Source: Mixta tenebrionis (GTDB taxonomy: Bacteria; Pseudomonadota; Gammaproteobacteria; Enterobacterales; Enterobacteriaceae). Taken from it: 64,000 nt of DNA. The DNA lies in contig NZ_VHQI01000007.1 in assembly GCF_006517625.1 (NCBI RefSeq), forward strand, positions 124,001 through 188,000. Reading direction: 5' to 3'. Below the pieces are notes generated by a model. That model had not been told where the DNA came from. It did no database searches and worked only from the letters and a program-made list of their open reading frames with translations. Shown here piece by piece: positions 1 through 8,937 of the stretch (positions within the stretch are counted from its first letter, which is position 1; every line of letters begins with the position of its first letter). Position numbers and translations under genes: made by a program.

Positions 1-1841
1 CACTCCTGCGGCGCACGCCATTCAGGGTGCCCGGCCATGTCCTCCAGCTGATAATCGGCTATGGTCTGGCTGAACAGCTCGATTTTTCCGCTGGCGGTGG
101 CGATCGGATTGGCCTGCGCGTCGGCGCGGAAATCAGCCATGTAAACGTAATCACTATCGCCGGCAGGCACTTCGACATAGCCCCGCTGCCAGAAAGTTTC
201 AAAATCAGGCCATTCCACCCCTTTGCTTTGCTGCGCGGCGGCGCACTGTTGATAAAGGTGGGCGATCCACTGCATCTCGTTGCGGTTTTCGGTAAAGCGA
301 TGGCGATAGCCAAGACGTTCCGCCAGGTCGGCGAAAATATCAAAATCGTTGCGCGCCTGATGCTGCGGCGCAATCGCCTGATGCATGGCAAAGACAAAGC
401 GATCGCGCGAAGAGCCGCCAATATCGTTGCGCTCCAGCGTGGTGGTGACCGGCAGCACGATATCCGCCATCTGCGCTGCCGGCGTCCAGACGATATCCTG
501 CACAATCACCGTATCCGGGCGCTGCCAGCCTTCAGCCAGGCGATTAAGCTGCTGATGGTGATGAAAAGGATTGCCGCCCGCCCAGTGCATCAGGTGAATT
601 TCCGGGTAGCGCTGCGTCTCTCCCTGAAAGCGGTATTCCGCTCCGGGGTGCAACAGCATATCGCAGATGCGCGCCACCGGAATCGCCAGCCCGGCTGGGT
701 TGGCGCCGGTCGGCAGCTGCGGCGCGGGAGTATCGATGCGCGGATTGCCGACGCCGTTCATCGAGCCATGCCCAAACGAGAAGCCCGCGCCCGGCAGGCC
801 GGGTTGTCCCAGCATGGCGGAGAGCGCAATCATCATCCAGTAGGGCTGTTCGCCGCGATGGGCGCGCTGTACCGCATAAGAGCAGGTGATAAAGCTGCGT
901 TTGCCGATCAGCTGGCGCGCCAGCTCCGCGATGCGCGCCGCCGGAACGCCAGCGATCGCGCTGGCCCAGGCGGGCGTTTTCGCCACGCCGTCGCTTTCCC
1001 CCAGCAGATAAGCGCGCAGCTGCGGATAGCCGACGCAGTGACTGTGCAGAAAATCGCTGTCCGCCGCGCCCAGCCGTTCGATCTCATAGCCCAGCGCCAG
1101 CATCAGCGCCACATCAGTATTGGGACGAATGGCGATCCACTCGGCGTGCAGGAAATCGGGACAGTCGTCACGCATTGGGCTGACGTTAATTACCCGCGTC
1201 CCTTTCGCCGCCAGCTGCTTTAGCGCCGGCTGAAGCGTATGCTCGCCTGCCCCGCCGGAGGCTACCTGCGCATTTTTCAGCGCCAGGCCGCCGAAGGCCA
1301 GCACGACTTCCGCGTGGGCGATCACGCCTGGCCAGTCGGTTACGCGCCCGGTCAGCGGCATATAGCTACCGATCACGTAGGGCAGAAAGAACTGCGCCGC
1401 GCCCCAGCTGTAGTTGCCCTGCTGATCCACGCCGCCGCCGCCGCTGAAGTAGAAACGCCGCACCAGGCTGCGGGCGTGATTGACGCGCCCCGCCGATGAC
1501 CAGCCATAGGAGCCGGTGAAAATGCCGCTGGCGCCGTAGCGATCGCGCACGCGCCGGTTCTCGTCTGCTATCAAATCGAGCGCGGTATCCCAGGGGACGG
1601 CGACGAAATCTTCCCGTCCGCGCAGGCTGCCATCGCTGTTCTCCCGCTTTTTCAGCCATGACCGGCGCACCATCGGCTGTCGAATGCGCTTAGCGGAGTA
1701 GACCAGCTGGGGAATACTTTGCAGCATCGGCGAAGGGTTACTGTCGGCAAAGAAAGGTTCGCAGTCGATCAGGCGCCCCCGCTCCGTCACGGCGGTAAAG
1801 GCGCCCCAGTGGGCAAGGTGCGGTACTTTTTTCAGGGTCAT
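1..1841 (-). CDS. bisC: BisC/TorZ-type molybdopterin oxidoreductase, C-terminus cut by window start
   Basis: About 613 residues are visible; the C-terminal part lies beyond position 1. The protein aligns by eye along its whole visible length with E. coli biotin sulfoxide reductase: AHWG near the N-terminus, the FxGSYGW segment at about 108-114, YSWGAAQ at 144-150 whose Ser145 matches the molybdenum ligand of the DMSO-reductase family, WAGGNPFHHHQ, and the ADIVLP...ERND cofactor-binding stretch. There is no twin-arginine signal and no N-terminal Fe-S cysteine motif, which fits a cytoplasmic BisC-like reductase of S- or N-oxides such as biotin or methionine sulfoxide. The start at 1841 is the first Met of the conserved N-terminus, but its ribosome binding site is weak. 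It diverges from galR. Confidence 0.85.
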   Translation of the reverse strand, partial: MTLKKVPHLAHWGAFTAVTERGRLIDCEPFFADSNPSPMLQSIPQLVYSAKRIRQPMVRRSWLKKRENSDGSLRGREDFVAVPWDTALDLIADENRRVRDRYGASGIFTGSYGWSSAGRVNHARSLVRRFYFSGGGGVDQQGNYSWGAAQFFLPYVIGSYMPLTGRVTDWPGVIAHAEVVLAFGGLALKNAQVASGGAGEHTLQPALKQLAAKGTRVINVSPMRDDCPDFLHAEWIAIRPNTDVALMLALGYEIERLGAADSDFLHSHCVGYPQLRAYLLGESDGVAKTPAWASAIAGVPAARIAELARQLIGKRSFITCSYAVQRAHRGEQPYWMMIALSAMLGQPGLPGAGFSFGHGSMNGVGNPRIDTPAPQLPTGANPAGLAIPVARICDMLLHPGAEYRFQGETQRYPEIHLMHWAGGNPFHHHQQLNRLAEGWQRPDTVIVQDIVWTPAAQMADIVLPVTTTLERNDIGGSSRDRFVFAMHQAIAPQHQARNDFDIFADLAERLGYRHRFTENRNEMQWIAHLYQQCAAAQQSKGVEWPDFETFWQRGYVEVPAGDSDYVYMADFRADAQANPIATASGKIELFSQTIADYQLEDMAGHPEWRAPQE

Positions 1842-1992
1842 GGCGCAGCTCAGGCAGGTAGTGAAGCACGGACGGCTATGGTAACGTGCCGCGAACAACG
1901 ATGAAAAGCGCAATATTCAGCGCGCTTTGCGACCGGTATGGCATTCTGTCTGGTTGAAGTCGCAGGGCTTTTCCGCAACACTTTGCCTATAT

Positions 1993-2004
1993 GTAAACGT
2001 TTAC
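1993..2004. promoter_or_regulatory. GalR/LacI-family operator upstream of galR
   Basis: GTAAACGTTTAC is a perfect 12-bp palindrome with the central CG typical of LacI/GalR operators. It lies 19 bp before the galR start codon and fits the known GalR operator pattern. Autoregulation of galR is the simplest reading; control of the divergent bisC-like gene is also possible. Confidence 0.7.
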
Positions 2005-2023
2005 CCCGGAAGGTGCTCTACTC

Positions 2024-3025
2024 ATGGCTACGATAAAGGATGTCGCCAGACTGGCGGGTGTGTCTGTTGCTACCGTTTCACGCGTTATCAATCACTCTCC
2101 GAAAGCCAGTGAGACGTCCCGTCAGGCGGTTTTTAGCGCGATGGAGGCGCTGCAGTATCACCCCAACGCTAACGCACGGGCGCTGGCGCAGCAGTCAACG
2201 GAGACGCTTGGCCTGGTTGTGGGCGACGTCTCCGATCCCTTTTTTGGCGCGATGGTAAAGGCGGTGGATGAAATCGCCGGGCAAACCGGCAACTTCCTGC
2301 TGATCGGCAACGGTTACCATAATGAAGAAAAAGAGCGGCAGGCGATCGAGCAGCTGATGCGCCATCGCTGCGCGGCGCTGGTGGTGCATGCCAAGAAGAT
2401 CCCCGACGACGAGCTGGCGAAACTGATGCAGCAGATGCCGGGCATGGTGCTGATTAACCGCTCGCTGCCCGACTGGCAGCAGCGCTGTATCGCGCTGGAC
2501 GATCGCTACGGCGCCTGGCTGGCGACGCGCCATCTAATTCAGCAGGGTCATAGCCAGATTGCCTGGATTAGCTCCACCCATACCATTTCCGATGCGGAAG
2601 AACGCCTGCAGGGCTACTACGACGCGCTGCGTGAACATAATCTGCCGTGCAACGATCGCCTGGTCGCCTTTGGCGAACCGGATGAGGTCGGCGGCGAGCA
2701 GGCGATGACCGAGCTGTTAGGGCGCGGCAAGAATTTTACCGCGGTGGCCTGCTACAACGATTCGATGGCGGCGGGCGCGCTGGCGGTGCTGAGCGATAAC
2801 GGTATCCGCGTGCCGGAAGAGATGTCGCTTATCGGTTTCGATGACGTGCTGGTGTCGCGCTATGTGCGGCCACGCCTGACCACCGTGCGCTATCCGATTG
2901 TAACCATGGCGCAGCAGGCGGCGCAGCTGGCGCTGGCGCTGGCGAACAATCAGCCGCTGCCGGAAGTAACCAATACTTTTAGCCCAACGCTGGTGCGCCG
3001 GCATTCCGTTAGCGCGCCGGGATAA
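2024..3025 (+). CDS. galR: Galactose operon repressor GalR
   Basis: 333-residue LacI/GalR-family repressor, nearly colinear with E. coli GalR. The N-terminal helix-turn-helix and hinge read IKDVARLAGVSVATVSRVI and YHPNANARALAQ. The periplasmic-binding-like effector domain follows, with GLVVGDVSDPFFG, ALDDRYGAWLATRHL and CYNDSMAAGA. It represses galactose uptake and catabolism genes and is relieved by galactose. AAGG about 10 nt before ATG2024 supports the start. A perfect palindromic operator just upstream suggests self-control. Its position beside lysA/lysR is the enterobacterial order, although a DUF3472 gene and an SDR gene intervene here. Confidence 0.95.
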   Translation: MATIKDVARLAGVSVATVSRVINHSPKASETSRQAVFSAMEALQYHPNANARALAQQSTETLGLVVGDVSDPFFGAMVKAVDEIAGQTGNFLLIGNGYHNEEKERQAIEQLMRHRCAALVVHAKKIPDDELAKLMQQMPGMVLINRSLPDWQQRCIALDDRYGAWLATRHLIQQGHSQIAWISSTHTISDAEERLQGYYDALREHNLPCNDRLVAFGEPDEVGGEQAMTELLGRGKNFTAVACYNDSMAAGALAVLSDNGIRVPEEMSLIGFDDVLVSRYVRPRLTTVRYPIVTMAQQAAQLALALANNQPLPEVTNTFSPTLVRRHSVSAPG

Positions 3026-3118
3026 GCAGCGCCGTTAAGTTGCGCGCCCGCAGCGCGCTGGCGGCAGGAGCGCTGCCGTTATTGCCCATGCGCCGGGCGA
3101 ACGGCGGCAAGAGGTTAT

Positions 3119-3208
3119 ATTACGGTTGGCCGTTCTGGACGTTGAAATTTTGCTTCAAGTATCATAAACCCAGGCGCGCGGGATGGCGCCCGGCAAGCCA
3201 ACCGTAAT
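3119..3208. repeat. 12-bp inverted repeat flanking the SDR leader
   Basis: ATTACGGTTGGC at 3119-3130 and its exact complement GCCAACCGTAAT at 3197-3208 are 66 bp apart. The right arm ends immediately before the GGGGA ribosome binding site of the following SDR gene. It may be a pair of operator half-sites or an mRNA stem that presents or hides the ribosome binding site. Confidence 0.5.
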
Positions 3209-3221
3209 GGGGAATCGATTT

Positions 3222-3974
3222 ATGACCAGGAGATTTGAGAATAGAGTCGCGATGGTGACCGGCGCCGGCTCCGGCATCGGCGCGGCGATTGCGCGCCAGC
3301 TGGGAGCGGAAGGCGCCCGCGTAGTCGCGGCGGATATAAATGAGCAGAGCGTCGCCAGGGTAGCCGCAGAAATCACCCAGGCCGGCGGCATTGCCGTCGC
3401 GGTACGCCAGGACGTCAGCGACGCGCAGTCGGTCGCCGCGTCGGTCGCCTTTACGCTGGAGCGGTTTGGCGCGCTGCACCACGCGGTTAACAACGCCGGC
3501 ATCGGCGGCGGCAACGCGCCGCTGGCGAATTACAGCCTGGAGGAGTGGCACAGCGTGATCGGCGTTAACCTTAACGGCGTATTCTACAGCCTGAAATATC
3601 AGATTCCGGCGCTGCTGCGTTCAGGCGGCGGTTCTGTCGTTAACGTATCCTCGATTCTCGGTACCGTCAGCCGCCCCAATTTTTCAGGCTACGTCGCCGC
3701 CAAGCACGGGGTTATCGGGCTGACTAAATCCGCAGCGCTGGAATATGCCGCTCAGGGCATACGTATCAACGCCGTCGGGCCGGGCTATATCGATACGCCG
3801 CTGATTTCACCGCTGGAGAAAGCGCAGTATCGCGGTCTGGTCAGCCAACACCCGATAGGCAGGCTTGGGCGTGCCGATGAGGTGGCGGCGCTGGTGCTGT
3901 TCCTGTTATCCGATGAAGCCTCATTTATTACCGGCAGCTTTCACCTGGCCGAAGGCGGCTATACCGCGCAGTAG
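3222..3974 (+). CDS. Short-chain dehydrogenase/reductase, FabG-like
   Basis: 250-residue classical SDR. The Rossmann motif TGAGSGIG is at about 13-20, NNAG in mid-protein, the catalytic serine in NVSS, and the active-site pair in YVAAKHG (YxxxK). It ends with GSFHLAEGGYTAQ, the usual GG-containing C-terminus. An upstream in-frame ATG at 3183 exists, but ATG3222 has GGGGA at the right spacing and starts just before the fold, so it is preferred. The substrate is unknown. It stands alone between galR and a convergent secreted-protein gene, with a 12-bp inverted repeat in its leader. Confidence 0.85.
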   Translation: MTRRFENRVAMVTGAGSGIGAAIARQLGAEGARVVAADINEQSVARVAAEITQAGGIAVAVRQDVSDAQSVAASVAFTLERFGALHHAVNNAGIGGGNAPLANYSLEEWHSVIGVNLNGVFYSLKYQIPALLRSGGGSVVNVSSILGTVSRPNFSGYVAAKHGVIGLTKSAALEYAAQGIRINAVGPGYIDTPLISPLEKAQYRGLVSQHPIGRLGRADEVAALVLFLLSDEASFITGSFHLAEGGYTAQ

Positions 3975-4116
3975 CGCATCCGGGAACATCGGCGCCGCGC
4001 TGATTCCCATCGATGAGGCAGACGGCGGATCGCCGGCGTGCTTCCCCTGCGCAAGATGATGCATGCAGCAGAAATAAGCGTGCGGTTTTCGCGCGTGGAT
4101 AAGCCTGTATACAGTA

Positions 4117-4158
4117 ATACCGTCAACCCATCGCTTAACGCGACGGCGTTGACGGTAT
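4117..4158. terminator. Hairpin between the SDR and DUF3472-like genes
   Basis: ATACCGTCAAC (4117-4127) pairs perfectly with GTTGACGGTAT (4148-4158) around a 20-nt loop. It lies between two convergent genes but has no clear U-run, so a terminator role is only suggested. Confidence 0.35.
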
Positions 4159-4188
4159 CAGAAGATGACTGGCTAACTGAGACAGTTA

Positions 4189-5208
4189 TTATTGTTCAAT
4201 CAGTTTCCAGCGGCTGCCGTCAGACATATACATCAGCTGCTGCCCCTTGCTTACCCTGGTGACGCCGCCGTTGACATAAACAGACGAGTCATAGCTGGCG
4301 CGATGATCGATAAAGATCGATTTCCACTTCAGCGCGGCGGGCTGCGGAAAATAAATCCGCGGCGACCAGACCCCATCCTGCGAACGAATAGCCACCAGAT
4401 TAACCTTGCTCAGCGCAGCGGAAATGGTTTGCTGTTGCAGTTCGCTGCCGTTAACTATCGATACTTTCGGGGCATTCGGCGAGGCGATGGAGCCCAGATT
4501 GTTGATGGTATTAGAGCAGGCATTATTATTACAGGCGGCTTGCACCACATAAGCATCATTACAGTTGCCGTAGGTAGAGCTGCTCTGTTTCGCTTTTACG
4601 CGGTCATCGCCTGTTGGGTTCATAAAAGTGGAGCTTTGCGCGCCCATGGCATAGCAAGAAGTCAGCTGACCGTTCCCCTGCGAATACTCCTCAACAAAAC
4701 CGGAAGATGAATATAGCTTGCCAAAACTATCCGGCACCTCAATAACGCCCACCGTGGTGGCGGTGCCATCCATCATATCGGTGACGACGCCGGTCACCAG
4801 GTTGCCGCTTTTCGTCACATCTAACTGGTAGACGTGCCCGGTTTTCCAGGGGACGACGATCTGGCACTGTACGCCGGAGCCTTCGTGATCGAAATACTGG
4901 CATGTGCTGCTTTTCCAGCCTTTTGCTTTCCAGATGGAGAAATTAAAAGCGTGTACGCCGTTACTCCGATTCTGTAAACCAATATAGCCACCGTCTCCCT
5001 GTTTGAAATAAAACTGGTTCGCCCAGTAATAATGAGAGTTCGGGCCGCCATCATTATTAACCTGCTGAAAGAAAGTGAGCTTATTAAAGGCTGAACCGGC
5101 AGGCCACGTATGCTGTATCGAAACGATGCCGCCCGCGACCACCGCATGGCTTAGCGGAGTAAACAAAAACAGTAAGGGGAACAGTAATACTTTCCTGAAG
5201 CGACTCAT
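4189..5208 (-). CDS. Secreted DUF3472-like protein
   Basis: 339 residues. A clear Sec signal peptide (MSRFRKVLLFPLLFLF..SHA) ends at about residue 22. The N-terminal half (about 30-165) has the DUF3472-type pattern: YWANQFYF, GGYIGLQ, FSIWKA, the EGSGVQC segment and W..GHVYQL. The C-terminal 90 residues form a separate small domain (FPQPAALKWKSIFIDHRAS...MSDGSRWKLIEQ) that resembles terminal domains of secreted adhesins and mucin-active proteins; I cannot name its family. Several cysteines suggest disulfides and a periplasmic or extracellular location. AAGGAATTAATT before ATG5208 supports the start. It is richer in AT and in Asn/Ser than its neighbours, so it may have been acquired. Confidence 0.7.
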   Translation of the reverse strand: MSRFRKVLLFPLLFLFTPLSHAVVAGGIVSIQHTWPAGSAFNKLTFFQQVNNDGGPNSHYYWANQFYFKQGDGGYIGLQNRSNGVHAFNFSIWKAKGWKSSTCQYFDHEGSGVQCQIVVPWKTGHVYQLDVTKSGNLVTGVVTDMMDGTATTVGVIEVPDSFGKLYSSSGFVEEYSQGNGQLTSCYAMGAQSSTFMNPTGDDRVKAKQSSSTYGNCNDAYVVQAACNNNACSNTINNLGSIASPNAPKVSIVNGSELQQQTISAALSKVNLVAIRSQDGVWSPRIYFPQPAALKWKSIFIDHRASYDSSVYVNGGVTRVSKGQQLMYMSDGSRWKLIEQ

Positions 5209-5455
5209 AATTAATTCCTTTAATTAGATAAACCCGTAATGAATAAAGTTATGTTTTCACCACTAAACCAGCAGTGGCTGGGCTAAATAATATTCAGGCG
5301 AATTGATTGCTTACAGCGCCCCTTGCCCGCTGACGGCTGATACAACACGCTGAACGTGCCGGGCAGAGATAAAGTTGCGGCGTCAGGAACTGGCGTCAGA
5401 AAGAAAAGCGGCGTAACAAAGAATGGCGTTAACCAGACGCGGAAAATTTATAACG

Positions 5456-5480
5456 CTCTGCGGCCAGCCGCGCCGCAGAG
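5456..5480 (-). terminator. Possible lysA terminator hairpin
   Basis: CTCTGCGG (5456-5463) pairs with CCGCAGAG (5473-5480) just past the lysA stop. On the minus strand it is followed by an AT-rich stretch rather than a clean U-run. Confidence 0.4.
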
Positions 5481-5498
5481 GTGAATCACGCACGAAGA

Positions 5499-6743
5499 TT
5501 ACAGCTCCAGCGCCAGCAGCTCCTGAATGGTCTGCCGTCGACGAATTTCCCGCGCCTCGCCGCCGTCGAACAGCACCTCCGGGATCAGCGGGCGGCTGTT
5601 ATAGTTGGAGGACATCGAGGCGCCATAGGCGCCGGTATCGTGCAGCACCAGATAATCGCCTGGGCTGACGGCGGGCAGCTGGCGCGTTTCCACCTTGCCG
5701 CCCTCCAGCTGGGTAAAGACATCGCCCGATTCGCACAGCGGCCCCGCCAGCACCGTTTCACGCAGCTCGCGCTGTCCGGCATCCTCAGCCAGCAGGGAGA
5801 TATGGTGATAGCTGCCATACATCGCCGGACGCATTAAGTCGCTGAAGCCCGCATCCACCAGCACAAAGTGGCGGCTGCCCATATCCTTTACCGCCCGCAC
5901 CTGAGTAACCAGCACGCCCGCTTCCGCCGCTAAAAAACGCCCCGGCTCGATCTCCAGCTTTAGCGGATGACCAAGATGCGCGGCGATACGCTCGCGGGCG
6001 CGGTGCCACAGGCTGTAGTAGTGTTGGGTATCAATCGCCTCTTCCCCGTAGCGATAGGGAACAGAAAGCCCGCCGCCGGCGGAAATAGCGCTGATATCCT
6101 GATCGAGCGCGATAACGCGTTCCACCATCGCTTCGCATACCTGCTCCAGGTGCGCATAGTCCACGCCGGAGCCGATATGCATATGGATGCCCACCAGCTT
6201 CAGCCCGTGCTGCTGAATCGCCTGCACCGCCTGCGGCAGCTCCTGGTGCCAGATGCCATGCTTGCTGTTCTCGCCGCCGGTGTTGGTTTTCTGGCTGTGG
6301 CCGTGACCGAAGCCGGGATTGACCCGCAGCCAGACCGGATGGCCGGGCGAGCAGGCGCCCAGCTGATGCAGCATATCCACCGAGCCGGCATTAACCGGAA
6401 TCCGCAGTTCGGCAACGCGCGCCAGCGTCGGCCGATCGAGCAGATCGGCGGTAAAAACGATCTCATCCCCGCCCGCCTGATAGCCAGCCGCCAGCGCGCG
6501 TTCGATTTCGCCCAGCGAAACGGAATCCACCTTAACGCCCGCGGCGCGCATCAGGCGCAGAATATGAATATTGGAACAGGCCTTTTGCGCAAAGCGCACC
6601 ACGTCAAACTGTCGCAGCTGGGCGATACGCTGGCGAATAATATCGGCATCGTAGGCCCAAAACGGCCCGTCGTAACGTGCGGCAAGCGAGAGAAGATTAG
6701 CGCTATTCAGGGCGCTATCAGGGGTATTCAGCGGACGCGGCAT
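5499..6743 (-). CDS. lysA: Diaminopimelate decarboxylase
   Basis: 414-residue fold-III PLP decarboxylase catalysing the last step of lysine synthesis (meso-diaminopimelate to lysine). It matches E. coli LysA closely. The PLP lysine is in FAQKACSN, glycine-rich phosphate binding is at SAGGGLSVPY, and substrate/dimer motifs are EIEPGRF, AGPLCESGDVF and YGASMSSNYN. The open frame extends upstream to 6824, but ATG6743 has AAGGAGA at ideal spacing and matches the family N-terminus. It is divergent from lysR, the standard arrangement in which LysR activates lysA when lysine is low. Confidence 0.96.
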   Translation of the reverse strand: MPRPLNTPDSALNSANLLSLAARYDGPFWAYDADIIRQRIAQLRQFDVVRFAQKACSNIHILRLMRAAGVKVDSVSLGEIERALAAGYQAGGDEIVFTADLLDRPTLARVAELRIPVNAGSVDMLHQLGACSPGHPVWLRVNPGFGHGHSQKTNTGGENSKHGIWHQELPQAVQAIQQHGLKLVGIHMHIGSGVDYAHLEQVCEAMVERVIALDQDISAISAGGGLSVPYRYGEEAIDTQHYYSLWHRARERIAAHLGHPLKLEIEPGRFLAAEAGVLVTQVRAVKDMGSRHFVLVDAGFSDLMRPAMYGSYHHISLLAEDAGQRELRETVLAGPLCESGDVFTQLEGGKVETRQLPAVSPGDYLVLHDTGAYGASMSSNYNSRPLIPEVLFDGGEAREIRRRQTIQELLALEL

Positions 6744-6856
6744 GATGGTTCTCCTTAATCTTTGCCCTATTACGCCACAGCCTTTTTTCGCTGAAAAATA
6801 TCTGTTTCTGCGGAGTCTATGCAAATATGATATAGCTTTCGCAACCGGAGAAAGCG

Positions 6857-7777
6857 ATGGCGCAGATTACTCATCGGCAGATTGAGATATTCCATGCGGT
6901 GATGACCAGCGGCAACCTGACCGCCGCCGCCGCGCTGCTGCACACCTCGCAGCCAACCGTCAGCCGCGAACTGGCGCGCTTTGAGAAACTGACCGGCCTG
7001 CAGCTGTTCGAACGGGTGCGTGGGCGCCTCTACCCTACCGTACAGGGCCTGAGCCTGTTTGAAGAGGTGCAGCGCTCCTGGTACGGTCTCGATCGCATTA
7101 TCAGCACGGCGGAAGGGCTGCGGCAGTTTCGTCAGGGCGAGCTTTCCATCGCCTGCCTGCCGGTGTTTTCCCAGTCGCTGCTGCCGCCGCTCTGCCAGCC
7201 GTTTTTGCAACGTTATCCCGATCTCAGCCTGAATATCATCCCGCAGGAGTCGCCGCTGCTGGAAGAGTGGCTGTCGGCGCAGCGTCACGATCTCGGTCTG
7301 ACCGAAACCCACAGTACGCCAGCCGGAACCGAGCGCATTGAACTACTGACGTTAAATGAAGTGTGCGTTTTGCCCGCCCGGCATCCGCTAACGGCGCGAC
7401 AGCAGCTGACGCCGCAGGATTTCGCCGGGGAAAACTATATCAGCCTCTCGCGCGCCGACAGCTATCGTCAGCTGCTGGACGCGCTGTTTCATGAGCAGGG
7501 CGTGCAGCGCCGCATGGTAATGGAGACGCACAGCGCAGCGTCGGTCTGCGCGATGGTGCGGGCAGGCGTGGGGATCTCGGTGGTGAATCCGCTGACGGCG
7601 CTGGATTACGCCGCCAGCGGCGTGGTGATACGCCGTTTTAGCGTTGAGGTGCCTTTTACCGTCAGCCTGATCCGCCCGCTGCATCGTCCGGCCTCCTCGC
7701 TGGTCAGCGCGTTCAGCCAGCATTTGCGGCGCGAGGCGGCGCAGTTCGCGACACGCCTCAACGCTCTGCTCGCTTAG
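6857..7777 (+). CDS. lysR: LysR, transcriptional activator of lysA
   Basis: 306-residue LysR-type regulator. The N-terminal winged HTH reads RQIEIFHAVM...LLHTSQPTVSRELARFEK, followed by the linker and a periplasmic-binding-like sensor domain with LSIACLPVFSQS and METHSAASVCAMVRAGVG. It is very close to E. coli LysR, which activates lysA in response to diaminopimelate and is antagonised by lysine. The 113-bp divergent gap to lysA, with its AT-rich core around 6790-6840, must hold the LysR sites and both promoters. Its stop overlaps the convergent MFS gene by 4 bp. Confidence 0.95.
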   Translation: MAQITHRQIEIFHAVMTSGNLTAAAALLHTSQPTVSRELARFEKLTGLQLFERVRGRLYPTVQGLSLFEEVQRSWYGLDRIISTAEGLRQFRQGELSIACLPVFSQSLLPPLCQPFLQRYPDLSLNIIPQESPLLEEWLSAQRHDLGLTETHSTPAGTERIELLTLNEVCVLPARHPLTARQQLTPQDFAGENYISLSRADSYRQLLDALFHEQGVQRRMVMETHSAASVCAMVRAGVGISVVNPLTALDYAASGVVIRRFSVEVPFTVSLIRPLHRPASSLVSAFSQHLRREAAQFATRLNALLA

Positions 7778-8937
7778 GCGCGCGCCGGCTGCGTCTGGCC
7801 GCCGGCGCGGCGGAAGGCGATCAGGCAGACCATCAGCCCCAGCACGGCCAGTAGCGCAGCGGCCGCCGGCACCGCGGCCAGGCCGTAGCCGCCCTTGATA
7901 ACCGCGCCGCCAACCCAGGCGCCGAGCGCATTGCCGACGTTAAACGCGGAGATGTTGAGCGTCGAGACCAGGTTCGGCGCCTCTTTACCGTGACGCACCA
8001 CATTGATTTGCAGGCCCGGCACGGTAGCGAAGGTCGCCATCGCCCACAGAAACAGCGTGATTTCCGCCAGCCAGAGGCCGTGGCTGGTCCAGCTAAACGC
8101 CAGCGAAAAAATAGCGATCAGCGCGAAGCTGAGGATCAGACTGAAGGAGACTTTCCAGTCCGCCAGCCTGCCGCCGATGATATTGCCGACGGTTAAACCA
8201 GCGCCGATCAGAAACAGCGTCCAGCTGACGCCGCGATTGCTGACGCCGGTAACCTGCAGCAGCAGCGGCGCAATATAGCTGAACAGCGCAAACATCGCCG
8301 CCGCGAAGCAGACGGTCATCAGCAGCGAAAGCCACAGCTTGCCGTTCGCCAGCGCGCTGATTTCGCTGGCAAGATGCACCGGCTTTTCATCTTTATTGGT
8401 CGGCAGGCTGACGATTAGCGCGATAAAGGCCAGCACGCCGATGATCGCCACTCCCCAGAAGGTAGCGCGCCAGCCAAACAGCTGACCGAACCAGGTGCCG
8501 AGCGGCACGCCCAGCACGTTCGCCAGCGTCAGGCCGGTAAACATCAGCGCAACGGCGGAAGCCTGACGATTCGGCGCCACCAGGCTGGCGGCCACTACCG
8601 ATCCGATACCGAAGAAAGCGCCGTGACAGAGCGCGGTGACCACGCGCGCCAGCATCAGCAGGTTATAGCTGTAAGCCAGCGCACACAGGATGTTGCCGAT
8701 GATAAAGATAGTCATCAGCAGAATCAGCGTGCGTTTGCGTGGCAGCTTCGCCGTCAGCAGCGCCATTACCGGCGCGCCAATCGCCACGCCGAGCGCGTAG
8801 CCGCTAATCAACCAGCCGGCAGAAGGGATGGAAACATGCAGATCGCCCGCCACCTCCGGCAGTAAACCCATAATAACAAACTCGGTGGTGCCGATAGCAA
8901 AGGCGCTCAACGCCAGCGCCAGCAGTGAAACAGGCAT
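7774..8937 (-). CDS. MFS exporter, AraJ/YdhP-like
   Basis: 387-residue 12-helix major facilitator of the sugar-efflux/drug-efflux type. Landmarks are IGTTEFVIMGLLPEVA in helix 1, the A-motif-like region AKLPRKRTLI, and GHGAFFGIGSVVAA/GLTLANVLGVPLGTW, all typical of AraJ, YdhP and related arabinose or drug exporters. An in-frame TTG lies four codons upstream, but ATG8937 has GGAG at good spacing and starts at the first hydrophobic helix. It acts in the inner membrane; the substrate is unknown. It is convergent with lysR and not part of the usual lysAR neighbourhood. Confidence 0.85.
   Translation of the reverse strand: MPVSLLALALSAFAIGTTEFVIMGLLPEVAGDLHVSIPSAGWLISGYALGVAIGAPVMALLTAKLPRKRTLILLMTIFIIGNILCALAYSYNLLMLARVVTALCHGAFFGIGSVVAASLVAPNRQASAVALMFTGLTLANVLGVPLGTWFGQLFGWRATFWGVAIIGVLAFIALIVSLPTNKDEKPVHLASEISALANGKLWLSLLMTVCFAAAMFALFSYIAPLLLQVTGVSNRGVSWTLFLIGAGLTVGNIIGGRLADWKVSFSLILSFALIAIFSLAFSWTSHGLWLAEITLFLWAMATFATVPGLQINVVRHGKEAPNLVSTLNISAFNVGNALGAWVGGAVIKGGYGLAAVPAAAALLAVLGLMVCLIAFRRAGGQTQPARA

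Noticed and set aside
27-1223. 398-codon plus-strand open frame
   Set aside because: It is antisense to the bisC-like gene, whose minus-strand frame has clear family motifs throughout.
1842-2023. Omr-type small RNA beside galR, as in E. coli
   Set aside because: The gap upstream of galR shows neither the conserved 5' end nor a terminator hairpin of OmrA/OmrB.
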